From NCBI RefSeq assembly GCF_009739515.1, contig NZ_CP046535.1, positions 2,356,001 through 2,420,000 on the forward strand: a DNA stretch of 64,000 bases, given 5' to 3'. Shown one piece after another: positions 30,427 to 39,399 of the stretch (positions are counted from its first letter, which is position 1; each line of letters begins with the position of its first letter). The notes beneath the pieces were generated by a model. It saw only the letters and a list, made by a program, of their open reading frames with translations, was not told the origin of the DNA and did not search any database. This DNA is from Sphingomonas profundi (lineage in GTDB: Bacteria; Pseudomonadota; Alphaproteobacteria; Sphingomonadales; Sphingomonadaceae). Position numbers and translations under genes: made by a program.

Positions 30427-31112
30427 TCGTCCACCCTGAGGGTGAACATATAGCCTTCGTTGCGCACGGTGCGGATCGGATCGTCCGGCCCCAGTTTCTT
30501 GCGCAGGCGGCTGATCGTCACGTCGATGGCGCGATCGAAGACGTCGCTGTCCGCGCCCTTGCCATGCTCGATCAGCTGGTCGCGCGTCAGCACCCGCTGC
30601 GGGCGATCGAGGAAGGCGGCCAGGGTGCGGAACTCGGCGTCGGTCAGCGGCGCGGGCGCCATGCCGGGGCGCGACACCTGCCGCTCGACCAGGTCGAGCG
30701 TCCAGTCGCCGAAGCGGCGGACCGGGCCGGTGGGCGTACCCCCTTCGCGCCGGCGCAGCACCGCGCGCACGCGGGCGAGCAGCTCGCGCGGGTTGCAGGG
30801 CTTGGGCACGTAATCGTCCGCCCCCACCTCCAGCCCGATGATGCGATCGGTATCGTCGCCCATCGCCGAGAGCATGATGACGGCCGGGCCGCCCGGCCGG
30901 CGCAGGCGGCGCAGGATCGACAGGCCGTCCTCGCCGGGCATCATCAGATCGAGAACGATCAGGTCGAAGCGGCCGGCGGCGAGCCTGACGTCCATCTCCG
31001 CGCCGCCGGACGCCGTCTCGACCGAGAGGCCGTTATTGCCTAGGAAGTCGCCGATCAGGCCGCGCAGATCGGCATCGTCGTCCACCACCAGGATGCGGGG
31101 CTGCTCGCTCAT
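30423..31112 (-). CDS. OmpR-family response regulator
   Basis: A 229-residue two-domain regulator. The receiver has the acidic pocket VVDDDAD, the phospho-acceptor Asp55 (VLDLMMPGEDG) and the lysine in DDYVPKP. A winged-helix DNA-binding domain follows (DRAIDVTISRLRKKLG ... VRNEGYMF). Start ATG 31112 overlaps the EF-hand stop, and its stop overlaps the kinase start. It is the cognate partner of the adjacent kinase. Confidence 0.94.
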   Translation of the reverse strand: MSEQPRILVVDDDADLRGLIGDFLGNNGLSVETASGGAEMDVRLAAGRFDLIVLDLMMPGEDGLSILRRLRRPGGPAVIMLSAMGDDTDRIIGLEVGADDYVPKPCNPRELLARVRAVLRRREGGTPTGPVRRFGDWTLDLVERQVSRPGMAPAPLTDAEFRTLAAFLDRPQRVLTRDQLIEHGKGADSDVFDRAIDVTISRLRKKLGPDDPIRTVRNEGYMFTLRVDE

Positions 31113-31954
31113 CGCGGGCGCTTCGGCGGCGGGGCGACGCGCGTCGGGTCGCAGTTCGTGGCGGCGGACTGCGCCGGCGTCTTCGGCAGGGTCGCGAGGG
31201 TCAGCGCTCCGGCCTTGGCCTTGTCCAGCTGGGCGAAGCGATCGGCGGCGGCGGCGCGGAACTCGGCCAGGCTGACGCCGCGATTGAAATCCGCGTCGGC
31301 GGCGGCGACCGGCTCGGGGATGTTGAGGAACGCCCAGCGGCCGGCGCCCAGCGGATCGCCATAGCCCTCCGCCTTCTTCCGCTCCGCCCGCGTCGGCGGG
31401 CGCATGCCGGCGGCGCCGCGCGGGGTGTAGAGGCGGATCTCGGGCGCGATGTCGCGCTCGTAGGCGGTCACTTCGGATGGGATCAGCTCGCCGTCGCGAT
31501 CGGTGTCGAGCCGGGCGAAGAATCTGTCCGCATCGGCGGCGAACTCGGCGGGCGTGATGCGGCCGTCGCGGTCCGCATCCAGCCGGACGAACCAGACCGT
31601 CATCGGGTCGGGCGCGTCCGGCCCGGCGCGGAACGGCTCGCCCATCGGCGCGATGAACAGCTGCGCGGCCTTGGGCGGGCATGGCGGCAGCTTCTTCGCG
31701 GCCTGCGCCGGCGGGGCGAGGAGCGTGGCGAGCGTCAGGACGATCGCAAGCCGAGTTTGGATTGATGCGCGCAGAGACGCGGAGACGCCGAGTGGTTGCA
31801 GCCGCGGCGAAGCCGCATCGTCCTCAGCAGCGCGAAGCAAACGGCCATGGTGGGAAGGCGCGTGCGGCGCGGCGCTCCGCCTCTGCGCCTCCGCGTCTCT
31901 GCGCGCATCGAAAAGCCGCAAGCGGCACGCGAGCGAGAAAAGCCGGCCGCTCAT
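31109..31954 (-). CDS. EF-hand protein with repeat-derived N-terminal extension
   Basis: Calcium-binding type protein with three recognisable EF-hand loops (DADRDGRITPAE, DTDRDGELIPSE, DADFNRGVSLAE) and a degenerate fourth. A good signal peptide (RLAIVLTLATLLAPPAQAA) begins only about 68 residues after the sole clear start, the ATG at 31954 that overlaps the permease stop as ATGA. The intervening residues are the translation of the palindromic element at 31764-31909. No ATG, GTG or TTG is evident between the repeat and the signal peptide, so export depends on the extended product or an unusual start. The EF-hand region is sound; the N-terminus is uncertain. Confidence 0.75.
   Translation of the reverse strand: MSGRLFSLACRLRLFDARRDAEAQRRSAAPHAPSHHGRLLRAAEDDAASPRLQPLGVSASLRASIQTRLAIVLTLATLLAPPAQAAKKLPPCPPKAAQLFIAPMGEPFRAGPDAPDPMTVWFVRLDADRDGRITPAEFAADADRFFARLDTDRDGELIPSEVTAYERDIAPEIRLYTPRGAAGMRPPTRAERKKAEGYGDPLGAGRWAFLNIPEPVAAADADFNRGVSLAEFRAAAADRFAQLDKAKAGALTLATLPKTPAQSAATNCDPTRVAPPPKRPR
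31764..31909. repeat. Palindromic MITE-like element inside the EF-hand gene
   Basis: About 146 bases with 29-bp terminal inverted repeats (gatgcgcgcagagacgcgga at 31764 and its complement ending at 31909; 27 of 29 positions match). It lies in frame in the 5' part of the EF-hand gene and has no coding capacity of its own. Confidence 0.75.
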
Positions 31955-33168
31955 TCGTGCCTCAGCGCGTCGATGGGGTTGAGCGAGGCGGCGCGGCGGG
32001 CGGGGAAGTAGCCGAACACCACGCCGATCAGCGCCGAGAAGACGAACGCCAGCAGGTTGATCTGCGGATCGAAGATGAACGGCACCTTCAGCACCGGCGC
32101 CAGCGCGACCGAGCCGATCAGCGCCAGCAGCAGCCCGACGACGCCGCCGAGGCACGCCAGCGCCACCGCCTCGACCAGGAACTGCAGCAGCACCTCCCCG
32201 GCGACGGCGCCGATGGCGAGGCGGATGCCGATCTCCCGCGTCCGTTCCGTCACGGAGACGAGCATGATGTTCATGATGCCGATGCCGCCCACCAGCAGCG
32301 ACACCGCCGCCACCGCGCCCAGCAGCGCCGTCAGGATCTGCGTCGTGCCCTGCAGCGTGTCCGATATCTGCTTGGTGTCGAAGATGTTGAAGTCGTCCTC
32401 CTTGCCGCCGGTGATGTTGCGCCGTTCGCGCAGCAGCTTCTGCACGGATGCCTGCACTGTGCCCGTGTCATACGCCTCGTCCACGGAGACCATGATGTTG
32501 CGGATGTCGCGGCTGCCGGTGAAGCGGCGCTGCACCGCCTTGATCGGCATGATGACGACATCGTCCTGATCGTTGCCGAAGCCGCCCTGCCCGCGCGTGA
32601 CGAGGGTGCCGATCACCTCGCACGACATATCCCTCAGGCGGAAGCGCTGGCCGACCGGATCGCTCTGGCGGAACAGGTTGGTGACGACGGTGGAGCCGAG
32701 GATGCACACCGCCTTGCCGGCCTGCTCCTCCGCCGGCGTGAAGATGCGGCCGGCCGAGAGCTTCCAGTCCTGCGCGGTGAAATAGTCGGCGGTGGTGCCG
32801 TTGATCGTGGTCGACCAGTTCGCCGCGTTGGCGACGGCGATGCCGCTGGACTGGGCCTGCGGCGCCACCGCACGCACGCCGGCGATCTGGGTGCGGATCG
32901 CCTCCACGTCGTCCGGCTTGAAGTCGGGCGGCTGCGGGCCGCCGCCGCCGCGCCCGAAACCCTGGCCTGGCCGGATCTGGAGGATGTTCGAGCCTAGCGA
33001 GGCGATCTGCTCCTTCACCGCCGCCGTCGCGCCGTTGCCCAGCGTCACCATCGTGACGACGGCCGACACGCCGATGACGATGCCGAGGATGGTGAGGAAG
33101 GAGCGCAGCAGATGCCGCCTGATCTCGCGAATGGCGAGAATGATGGTGGTGCCGAGCATTACCGGCAT
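31951..33168 (-). CDS. MacB-like ABC transporter permease
   Basis: Inner-membrane permease of the MacB/LolC type. The 405-residue protein has an N-terminal helix (about 22-44), a periplasmic domain of about 230 residues, and three C-terminal helices ending RRAASLNPIDALRHE, which is the family C-terminal motif. Start MPVMLG at 33168 or ATG 33159. It works with the ATPase encoded just upstream, the membrane fusion protein and the outer-membrane lipoprotein. Here ATPase and permease are separate proteins, unlike fused MacB. Confidence 0.92.
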   Translation of the reverse strand: MPVMLGTTIILAIREIRRHLLRSFLTILGIVIGVSAVVTMVTLGNGATAAVKEQIASLGSNILQIRPGQGFGRGGGGPQPPDFKPDDVEAIRTQIAGVRAVAPQAQSSGIAVANAANWSTTINGTTADYFTAQDWKLSAGRIFTPAEEQAGKAVCILGSTVVTNLFRQSDPVGQRFRLRDMSCEVIGTLVTRGQGGFGNDQDDVVIMPIKAVQRRFTGSRDIRNIMVSVDEAYDTGTVQASVQKLLRERRNITGGKEDDFNIFDTKQISDTLQGTTQILTALLGAVAAVSLLVGGIGIMNIMLVSVTERTREIGIRLAIGAVAGEVLLQFLVEAVALACLGGVVGLLLALIGSVALAPVLKVPFIFDPQINLLAFVFSALIGVVFGYFPARRAASLNPIDALRHE

Positions 33169-33310
33169 TCCTCCCCGGCACGGGGAGGGGGACCATCCGC
33201 AGGATGGTGGAGGGGGAGTGAGGCAGGCGCAGCCTTCGCCGGAAAGGTCGGCGCGCGCCGCCCGCCCCCTCCACCGGCTACGCCGGTTCCCCTGCCCGTG
33301 CCGGGGAGGA
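33169..33310. repeat. Palindromic repeat between ABC permease and ATPase genes
   Basis: About 142 bases fill the gap between the two ABC genes, with long inverted arms (tcctccccggcacggggagg at 33169; complement ending gtgccggggagga at 33310). Inner palindromes ccatccgcaggatgg and ccggctacgccgg are present. The leftward transcript would fold it into a large hairpin between two cistrons. Confidence 0.75.
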
Positions 33311-34027
33311 TCATGCGGCCATCTCGCGGGCGTTCGCCTCGCTTCTGTCCACCAGGCCGTCCTTGAAGTGGATGATCGTGTGGGCGAAGGCAGCCATGTC
33401 CGCCTCGTGCGTCACCATCAGCACGGTGATGCCACTGTTGCGGTTCAAGTCGGTCAGCAATTCCATGATCTCGATCGAGCGTTCGCTGTCCAGATTGCCG
33501 GTCGGCTCGTCGGCCAGCAGCACGTCCGGATGGGTGACGATCGCGCGGGCGATGGCAACGCGCTGCTGCTGGCCGCCGGAAAGCTCGGCCGGCGTATGGT
33601 CCCACCAGTCGGCCAGCCCCACCTTGTCCAGCGCGGCGAGGCCCAGGTCGCGCCGCGTCTTCTTGTCCTCGCCGCGATAGAGCAGAGGCAGCTCGACATT
33701 CTCCAGCGCGGTGGTGCGGGCCAGCAGGTTGAAGCCCTGGAAGACGAAGCCGAGATAGCGCCGGCGCAGCAGCGCGCGCTGGTCGCGATCCAGCCGCTCG
33801 ACATGGTGGCCCTTGAACAGGAAGGCGCCGGCGGTCGGCACGTCGAGGCAGCCGAGGATGTTCATCGTCGTCGACTTGCCCGAGCCGGACGGCCCCATCA
33901 CGGCGACGAAATCGCCGGCCATGATGTCCAGATCCACGCCCTTCAGCGCCTGGAACGCCGTTGCGCCCTGGCCGAACGTCTTGGTGACGCCGCGCAGCGC
34001 GATGATCGGCGGCGGCTCAGTCGCCAT
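33311..34027 (-). CDS. MacB-like ABC transporter ATPase
   Basis: A 238-residue nucleotide-binding protein with Walker A GPSGSGKST (about residues 45-53), Q-loop VFQGFN, signature LSGGQQQR, Walker B VLLADEPTGNLD and switch histidine in MVTHEAD. Its sequence class (LolD/MacB) fits the permease that follows. Start ATG 34027 overlaps the end of the fusion-protein gene by 11 bases. Confidence 0.95.
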   Translation of the reverse strand: MATEPPPIIALRGVTKTFGQGATAFQALKGVDLDIMAGDFVAVMGPSGSGKSTTMNILGCLDVPTAGAFLFKGHHVERLDRDQRALLRRRYLGFVFQGFNLLARTTALENVELPLLYRGEDKKTRRDLGLAALDKVGLADWWDHTPAELSGGQQQRVAIARAIVTHPDVLLADEPTGNLDSERSIEIMELLTDLNRNSGITVLMVTHEADMAAFAHTIIHFKDGLVDRSEANAREMAA

Positions 34028-35624
34028 CGCCCTGCCCCGGCGGCCTGCCCCGACCGCCCGCTCCGCCCGAAGTGGCGCCACCCGCCTGAGAGGGCGCGCT
34101 CTCCGGCGCGGGGCGGATCGGCTGGCCGCCGGGCTCGCCGGGGGCCGGCGCGGTGCCGGCGGAGCGGCGCTCGCGCGGGGCGGCGCGGTCGCCTGCCTCG
34201 CCGGCCTGATCGTCGCGCCGGGCGCCGCCGCGCGCGGCCTCGTTCGTCTGGCCGGCGGCGAGCTGGCCGGTGATGATCTCCATACCCGGCGCCAGGCCGC
34301 TGCCCGTCACCTCCGTCTCGCTGCCGTTGGTGTCGCCGACCGTCACCTGGATGGCCTGCGGCTTGCCGTCGTCGCCCAGCGCATACACGGTCTGGCGGCT
34401 GCCGCGGCCGATCGTGGCGCCCTTGGCCGCCGCCCCGCCGCCCCGCCTGGGCCGCGGCGGCGCGAGCACCGAGGTGACGCCGCCGCCGCCCTGCCCCTTG
34501 CCGGCGCGATCGGGCGAGAAGCGCAGCGCCGCATTGGGCACCAGCAGCACGTCCGTCTTCTCCGCCGTCACGATGTCGGCCGTCGCCGTCATGCCGGGCC
34601 GCAGCGCCAGATCGCGATTGTCCACCGTCAGCCGCGCCGTATAGGCGACGACCGAGCCCGAGGTGCTGCTGCTAGCGGTGGTGCCGGACGACGAACTGGT
34701 GGACGAGGACGAGGCGTTCGCCCCCACGTCCACCCGCTCGATCAGGGCGGGGAAGGTGCGGCCGGGAAAGGCATCGACCTGGAAGGTGGCGCGCTGCCCC
34801 TTGGCGACGGTGCCGACATCGGCCTCGTCCACCTTCACCTCCAGCCGCATCTGGCCGAGATCCTCGGCGATCTTGAATAGCACCGGCGCGTTGAGCGACG
34901 CGGCGACCGTCTGTCCCGGCTCGATCGAGCGGGAGAGGACGACGCCAGTGACGGGCGACAGGATCGATGCCTTGGCCAGCTGCGTCTCGGCCGAGGACAG
35001 CACCGCGCGCGCCTGCGCGACGGCGGCCTGCGCGGTGGCGATGCCGGCTACGGCGCGGCCATTGTCGGCACGCGCGGCATCCAGCTCGGTGCCCGAAGGC
35101 ACCTTGCCGCCGGACAGGCGATACACCTCCATGAAGCGGGCGAGCGTGGCGCGGCTCTGCTGGGCCGTCGCCTCCGCCGTCTGCACCTGCGCCTGGGCCG
35201 AGGCGAGCTGCGCCCGGCTCTGGTTCACCGTGTCGAGGAAGCGGGAGGTATCGAGCCGCGCCAGCACCTGCCCCTTGCGCACGCGATCATTGTTGTCGAC
35301 GAACACCTCGGTCACGAGGCCCGACAGTTCGGAACCGACCTCCACCTCGTTAGTCGGCGCGAGATTGCCGGTGGCCGAGACGCTGACGGTGAGGTTGCCG
35401 CGGCGCAGCGGCTGGGTGGCGTAGCTGACCGCCACGTCGCTGCCGAACAGCAGCCGCGCCGCGATCCACAGCACCAGCAGCACGACGAGGGCGACCGCAC
35501 CCCATTTCAGGTAGCGCGCGCGCCGCGACGGCGGGCGCGCGCCGAGAAAGTCGTCGAGCGCGGCCTTGTCGTCGGGGTCGGCGGCGCCTGACGAGGCGAG
35601 CGCGGAAGTGGTGGGCTGGTCCAT
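34017..35624 (-). CDS. HlyD/MacA-family periplasmic membrane fusion protein
   Basis: Adaptor linking the inner-membrane ABC pump to the outer-membrane channel. The 535-residue protein has a cytoplasmic N-tail, one membrane helix (about residues 43-62), a barrel-sandwich/lipoyl half (SATGNLAPTNEVEVGSELSG), a coiled-coil hairpin (about 125-225), and beta-barrel domains. It has two unusual low-complexity parts: a Ser/Thr run (about 320-340) and a Gly/Ala/Pro/Arg-rich C-terminal tail of about 90 residues. Start ATG 35624 overlaps the stop of the upstream gene (TGATG). Confidence 0.9.
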   Translation of the reverse strand: MDQPTTSALASSGAADPDDKAALDDFLGARPPSRRARYLKWGAVALVVLLVLWIAARLLFGSDVAVSYATQPLRRGNLTVSVSATGNLAPTNEVEVGSELSGLVTEVFVDNNDRVRKGQVLARLDTSRFLDTVNQSRAQLASAQAQVQTAEATAQQSRATLARFMEVYRLSGGKVPSGTELDAARADNGRAVAGIATAQAAVAQARAVLSSAETQLAKASILSPVTGVVLSRSIEPGQTVAASLNAPVLFKIAEDLGQMRLEVKVDEADVGTVAKGQRATFQVDAFPGRTFPALIERVDVGANASSSSTSSSSGTTASSSTSGSVVAYTARLTVDNRDLALRPGMTATADIVTAEKTDVLLVPNAALRFSPDRAGKGQGGGGVTSVLAPPRPRRGGGAAAKGATIGRGSRQTVYALGDDGKPQAIQVTVGDTNGSETEVTGSGLAPGMEIITGQLAAGQTNEAARGGARRDDQAGEAGDRAAPRERRSAGTAPAPGEPGGQPIRPAPESAPSQAGGATSGGAGGRGRPPGQGDGD

Positions 35625-37102
35625 CAGGGTCTCGTCGTCGATGCGGTCTGCGTCGCCGGGGCCGGCGCCACCTGCCACCCGCCGCCCAGCGCCTTGAACA
35701 GCTGCACCGTCGCGGTGGCGCGATCGGCGCGCGCGCTCGCCCGGCCGTCCTCGCTGGAGAGCAGGCTGCGCTCGCTGTCCAGCAGCGTCTGGAAATCGAT
35801 CAGGCCCGCGCGATACTGACTGCGCGCGTAGATCACGGCGTTGCGCGAGGCATCCTCGGCGATCAGCAGCTCGCGCTCGCGCCGTTCGGACGAGGCGAGC
35901 GAGGTCAGCGCATTCTCCACCTCCTCCAGCGCCAGCAGCACCGTCTGGCGGTAGGTGGCGAGCGCCGCGTCCGTCGCCGCGCGCTGGCCGGCGATGCGGG
36001 CGCGGATCTGCCCGCCCTGGAAGATCGGCGCGGTGATGCCGGCGACGAGGTTGCCGAGCGCGGCGCCGGGCAGCCCGCCGAGCGACGTGTCCGATCCGGC
36101 GAACGTGCCGGACAGGCGCAGCGCCGGGTAGAGATCCGCCACCGCGACGCCGATGCGCGCGGTCTCCGCCGCCAGCGTGCGCTCGGCCGCGGCGATATCC
36201 GGCCGGCGCTGCATCACTTCGGCCGGGATCGCGACGGCGGCCGGCGCCAGCGGCACCGGCGCGCCGGGATCGAGCATGGCGGTGACGGCGCCCGGCGCCT
36301 CGCCCAGCAGCACGGCCAGCCGGTTCGCCGCCGCGACGTAACTGGTGTCCAGGCTGGGAATCGAGGCGGCGGTGGTCGCCCGCAGCTGCCGCGCCTGCTC
36401 CAGATCCAGCGCGCTGACGAGGCCGGCCTGCACCCGCCAGCCGACGATCTGCAGCGTCTCGTCCTGCGAGGCCAGGTTCGCCCGGGCAATGCCCAGGCGC
36501 GACTGGGCGAGCCGCGCCTGCACATAGTTGAGCGCCACCTCCGACGCGATGCTCAGCTGCACGTCGTGCAGGTTCGCCTCGCTGGCCGCAGCGTCCGCCC
36601 GCGCCGCCTCCACGGATCGGCGGATGCCGCCGAAGATGTCCGCCTCCCATCCAGCATCGAAGCCGGCGCGGTAGACGGTGGTGTCGCCGCCGGAGGAGAA
36701 GGTGTTGCCCGTCGTCGGATCGACGAAGCTCTGCCCGTCGCGCCCAACGCTGCGGTTGACCGAACCGGACAGGCCAACCTGCGGCAGCCCGGCGCCGATC
36801 GCCTGCCGCACCGCCGCGCGCGCCTGCCGCAGCCGCGCGCCCGCCACGGCGACGTCCAGATTGGCGACGAACGACTGCTCGACAAACTGGCTGAGCACCG
36901 GATCGTCGAACCCGCTCCACCAGCGTATGGGATCGACCAGCGGCATGGCCGGCCGTTCCGGCGCGGCGGCGAAGCGATCCGGCACCTGCAGCGCGGCCGC
37001 CGGCTGCGGCCGATAGTCCGGCCCCACGGCGCATGCCGCCAGCGGCAGCAGCGCCGCCAGCGCGAGCGATCGTGAGCGGTGGCCGGGCGAGGCGATGGTC
37101 AT
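35624..37102 (-). CDS. NodT-family outer-membrane efflux lipoprotein
   Basis: TolC-like outer-membrane channel. The 492-residue protein has a lipoprotein signal with lipobox LAAC (Cys about 24) followed by AVGPDYRPP-like sequence (VGPDYRPQPA), typical of NodT proteins. Two internally repeated efflux-protein domains follow. ATG 37102 gives the signal peptide directly, so the longer open frame is not used. First gene of the operon that encodes a complete tripartite pump. Confidence 0.92.
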   Translation of the reverse strand: MTIASPGHRSRSLALAALLPLAACAVGPDYRPQPAAALQVPDRFAAAPERPAMPLVDPIRWWSGFDDPVLSQFVEQSFVANLDVAVAGARLRQARAAVRQAIGAGLPQVGLSGSVNRSVGRDGQSFVDPTTGNTFSSGGDTTVYRAGFDAGWEADIFGGIRRSVEAARADAAASEANLHDVQLSIASEVALNYVQARLAQSRLGIARANLASQDETLQIVGWRVQAGLVSALDLEQARQLRATTAASIPSLDTSYVAAANRLAVLLGEAPGAVTAMLDPGAPVPLAPAAVAIPAEVMQRRPDIAAAERTLAAETARIGVAVADLYPALRLSGTFAGSDTSLGGLPGAALGNLVAGITAPIFQGGQIRARIAGQRAATDAALATYRQTVLLALEEVENALTSLASSERRERELLIAEDASRNAVIYARSQYRAGLIDFQTLLDSERSLLSSEDGRASARADRATATVQLFKALGGGWQVAPAPATQTASTTRP

Positions 37103-37385
37103 CTGTCGCGCCTTCGCCGGCGCGGCTTGCCGCGGGATTTCAGGATCGACACATTCGCCGCCACCGCCGCCGCCACCACCACGTCCACCGCCATAGGCAG
37201 GGGCGATCGGCGCCGGCGGAAAATCGTCATGCCACTGCATCGCGCCTGCATAGAGTGGTTTGCGCGCCGGTGGAACCGCCCGCCGCCGGCCGCCGGCCCC
37301 GCGGCGCCCACCCGCGATCAATCCGGGCTCGCCGGTCGGCCGGGGGCTGGCTATGCTCGGCCGAAACAGGCGAGAGGAGACGGGC

Positions 37386-38393
37386 ATGAAGCTGGGATCG
37401 TTGACGGGCGGACGCGACGGCCGCCTGATCGTGGTGAGCCGCGATCTCGCCTGGTGCGCCGACGCCACCCACATCGCCCCCACCCTGCAGGCGGCGCTGG
37501 ACGCGTGGGAGACGGTGGCGCCGCGGCTGGAGGCGCTCGCCACAGACCTGGCGCACGAGGCGATCCCGATGATGCGCTTCCACGAGCGGCAGGCAGACGC
37601 GCCGCTGCCGCGCGCCTTCCAGTGGGCCGACGGCTCCGCCTACGTCAACCATGTGGAGCTGGTGCGGAAGGCGCGCGACGCGGTGCTGCCCGAGAGCTTC
37701 TGGCACGATCCGCTGATGTACCAGGGCGCCTCAGACCGCTTCCTGCCGCCGCGCGGGCCCATTCCGCTGGCCGACGAGGCGTGGGGCTGCGACTTCGAGG
37801 CCGAGGTGATCGTGGTGACCGGCGACGTGCCGCAGGGCGCCGACCGCGCGACTGCGCTCGCCGCGATCCGGCTGATCGGCCTCGTCAACGACGTGTCGCT
37901 GCGCAACCTGATCCCGGACGAGCTGGCCAAGGGCTTCGGCTTCGTCCAGTCCAAGCCCGCCTCCGCGCTGTCGCCGGTGCTGGCGACCCCCGACGAGCTA
38001 GGCGACGCCTGGGCCGACGGGCGGCTGCGCGGCATCCTCTCGGTCGATCTCAACGACCGCCCGTTCGGGCGCGCCGATGCGGGCGTGGACATGACCTTCG
38101 ATTTCGGCACGCTGATCGCCCATCTGGCCAAGACGCGGAGCATCGGCGCCGGCAGCGTCATCGGCTCCGGCACCGTCTCCAACCGGGCGGCCGACGGCGG
38201 GCCGGGGCGGCCGGTGGCGGACGGCGGCCTCGGCTACAGCTGCATCGCCGAGCAGCGGATGGTGGAGACCATCTCCGGCGGCGCGCCGGTGACGCCCTTC
38301 CTGAAGGCGGGCGACCATGTGCGCATCCGGATGGACGACGCGCACGGCCACGCGATTTTCGGCACGATCGAGCAGACCGTCGCCACCGCTTGA
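37386..38393 (+). CDS. Fumarylacetoacetate hydrolase-family protein
   Basis: A 335-residue FAH-fold enzyme. The metal-binding region is recognisable (CDFEAEVIVVTGDV, LINDVSLRNL-like VNDVSLRNLIP, and KPASALSPVL). Proteins of this length with an N-terminal domain are usually annotated as fumarylacetoacetate hydrolases of aromatic amino-acid breakdown, but relatives act on other beta-diketones or acylpyruvates. No tyrosine-degradation gene is adjacent, so the substrate is open. It is divergent from the efflux operon. Confidence 0.85.
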   Translation: MKLGSLTGGRDGRLIVVSRDLAWCADATHIAPTLQAALDAWETVAPRLEALATDLAHEAIPMMRFHERQADAPLPRAFQWADGSAYVNHVELVRKARDAVLPESFWHDPLMYQGASDRFLPPRGPIPLADEAWGCDFEAEVIVVTGDVPQGADRATALAAIRLIGLVNDVSLRNLIPDELAKGFGFVQSKPASALSPVLATPDELGDAWADGRLRGILSVDLNDRPFGRADAGVDMTFDFGTLIAHLAKTRSIGAGSVIGSGTVSNRAADGGPGRPVADGGLGYSCIAEQRMVETISGGAPVTPFLKAGDHVRIRMDDAHGHAIFGTIEQTVATA

Positions 38394-38551
38394 CCGGCGG
38401 CGGCGTCGCGTCCCGGGCCGACTGTGCCGGTGCGGGACGCCGGATCGACTCTCCCCTTTGATTCGAAGGCCTTGCAATTCAGAGGCCGTTCAACCGGGTC
38501 GTGCGTTATTCGCGCCAGGATCCGCACGGATTGAACCTCTCGGAGAGTGGC

Positions 38552-39334
38552 ATGGCACTTTGGAACGGCAGGAAGGCGGCGATCGGCCTCGCGCTCGCCT
38601 CGGCATTCGCGCTCGGCGGCTGCTATGACGACGGCTACGGCTATGGCGGCGTCTCAGCCGGCTACGGCTATTATGACGACGGCGATTATGGCGGTTACGA
38701 CGGCTATGGGCCGGCTTACTACGGCGGCGGCTACGGCTATCCGGGCTATGGCTGGTACAACGGCTTCTATTATCCGGGCAGCGGCATCTACGTCTACGAT
38801 CGCGGCGGATCGCGCCGGCGCTGGAACGACAATGACCGGCGCTACTGGGAGGGCCGCCGCGCCCAGGCCGGCAACTGGCGCGGCCGCGGCGACGGTCGCC
38901 CCGGCGACGGGCGCTGGAACGGCCGCCCCGGCGACGGGCGGCCAGACGGCCGGCCCGGCGACGGACGACCGGGTGGCTGGCGATCGGGCGATGGCCGGCC
39001 GGGTGACGGGCGGCCAAGTGACGGGCGGCCCGGCGGCGGCCGCTGGAACGGCGGCGATCGCGGCGCCGGCGACGGTCAGGCGGCGGTGACGCCCGGCGTT
39101 CCGGCCGGCTCCGGCTGGCGCGGGCGCGGCGACGGCGGATGGCGCGGACGCGGCGGGACGGGCGCGATCGACGGCGCGCCGGCCGGCGGCCAGGCCGGCT
39201 TCCGCGGGCGCGGCAGCTGGGGCCAGCCCGGCCAGTCCGTTCGCGCGGCGCCGGCGACACCGCGCGCCGAACGCGCCTTCGGCAATTACCAGCGCGGCGG
39301 CGGCCGCAGCGGGCGCAGCCAGCCGGCGCAGTGA
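38552..39334 (+). CDS. Gly/Arg-rich repetitive lipoprotein
   Basis: A 260-residue low-complexity protein. The signal peptide ends in a lipobox-like LGGC (about Cys23). A Tyr/Gly-rich section (YGY, GYGYPGYGWYNG) follows, then a repeat region in which GDGRP or close variants recur about eight times between residues 113 and 165, and finally an Arg/Gly-rich tail. The start ATG 38552 has cggagag upstream. Both biased composition and signal are consistent with a real secreted protein, but I recognise no function. Confidence 0.65.
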   Translation: MALWNGRKAAIGLALASAFALGGCYDDGYGYGGVSAGYGYYDDGDYGGYDGYGPAYYGGGYGYPGYGWYNGFYYPGSGIYVYDRGGSRRRWNDNDRRYWEGRRAQAGNWRGRGDGRPGDGRWNGRPGDGRPDGRPGDGRPGGWRSGDGRPGDGRPSDGRPGGGRWNGGDRGAGDGQAAVTPGVPAGSGWRGRGDGGWRGRGGTGAIDGAPAGGQAGFRGRGSWGQPGQSVRAAPATPRAERAFGNYQRGGGRSGRSQPAQ

Positions 39335-39399
39335 AATCGCACGCGGCCCGGCTTGCGGAGCCGGGCCGCACAGGCTAGGAGCCCGCCCTTCCAGGACGC

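Noticed and set aside
37099-37311. 70-residue minus-strand frame overlapping the NodT start (ATGA)
   Set aside because: The overlap is suggestive, but the sequence is mostly Arg and Ala/Val low complexity and lacks a ribosome site. It is probably the GC-rich leader of the efflux operon.
38880-39060. Repetitive DNA as a possible CRISPR array
   Set aside because: The repeats encode GDGRP-like units in frame within the lipoprotein, with no unique spacers. No CRISPR array was seen anywhere in the window.
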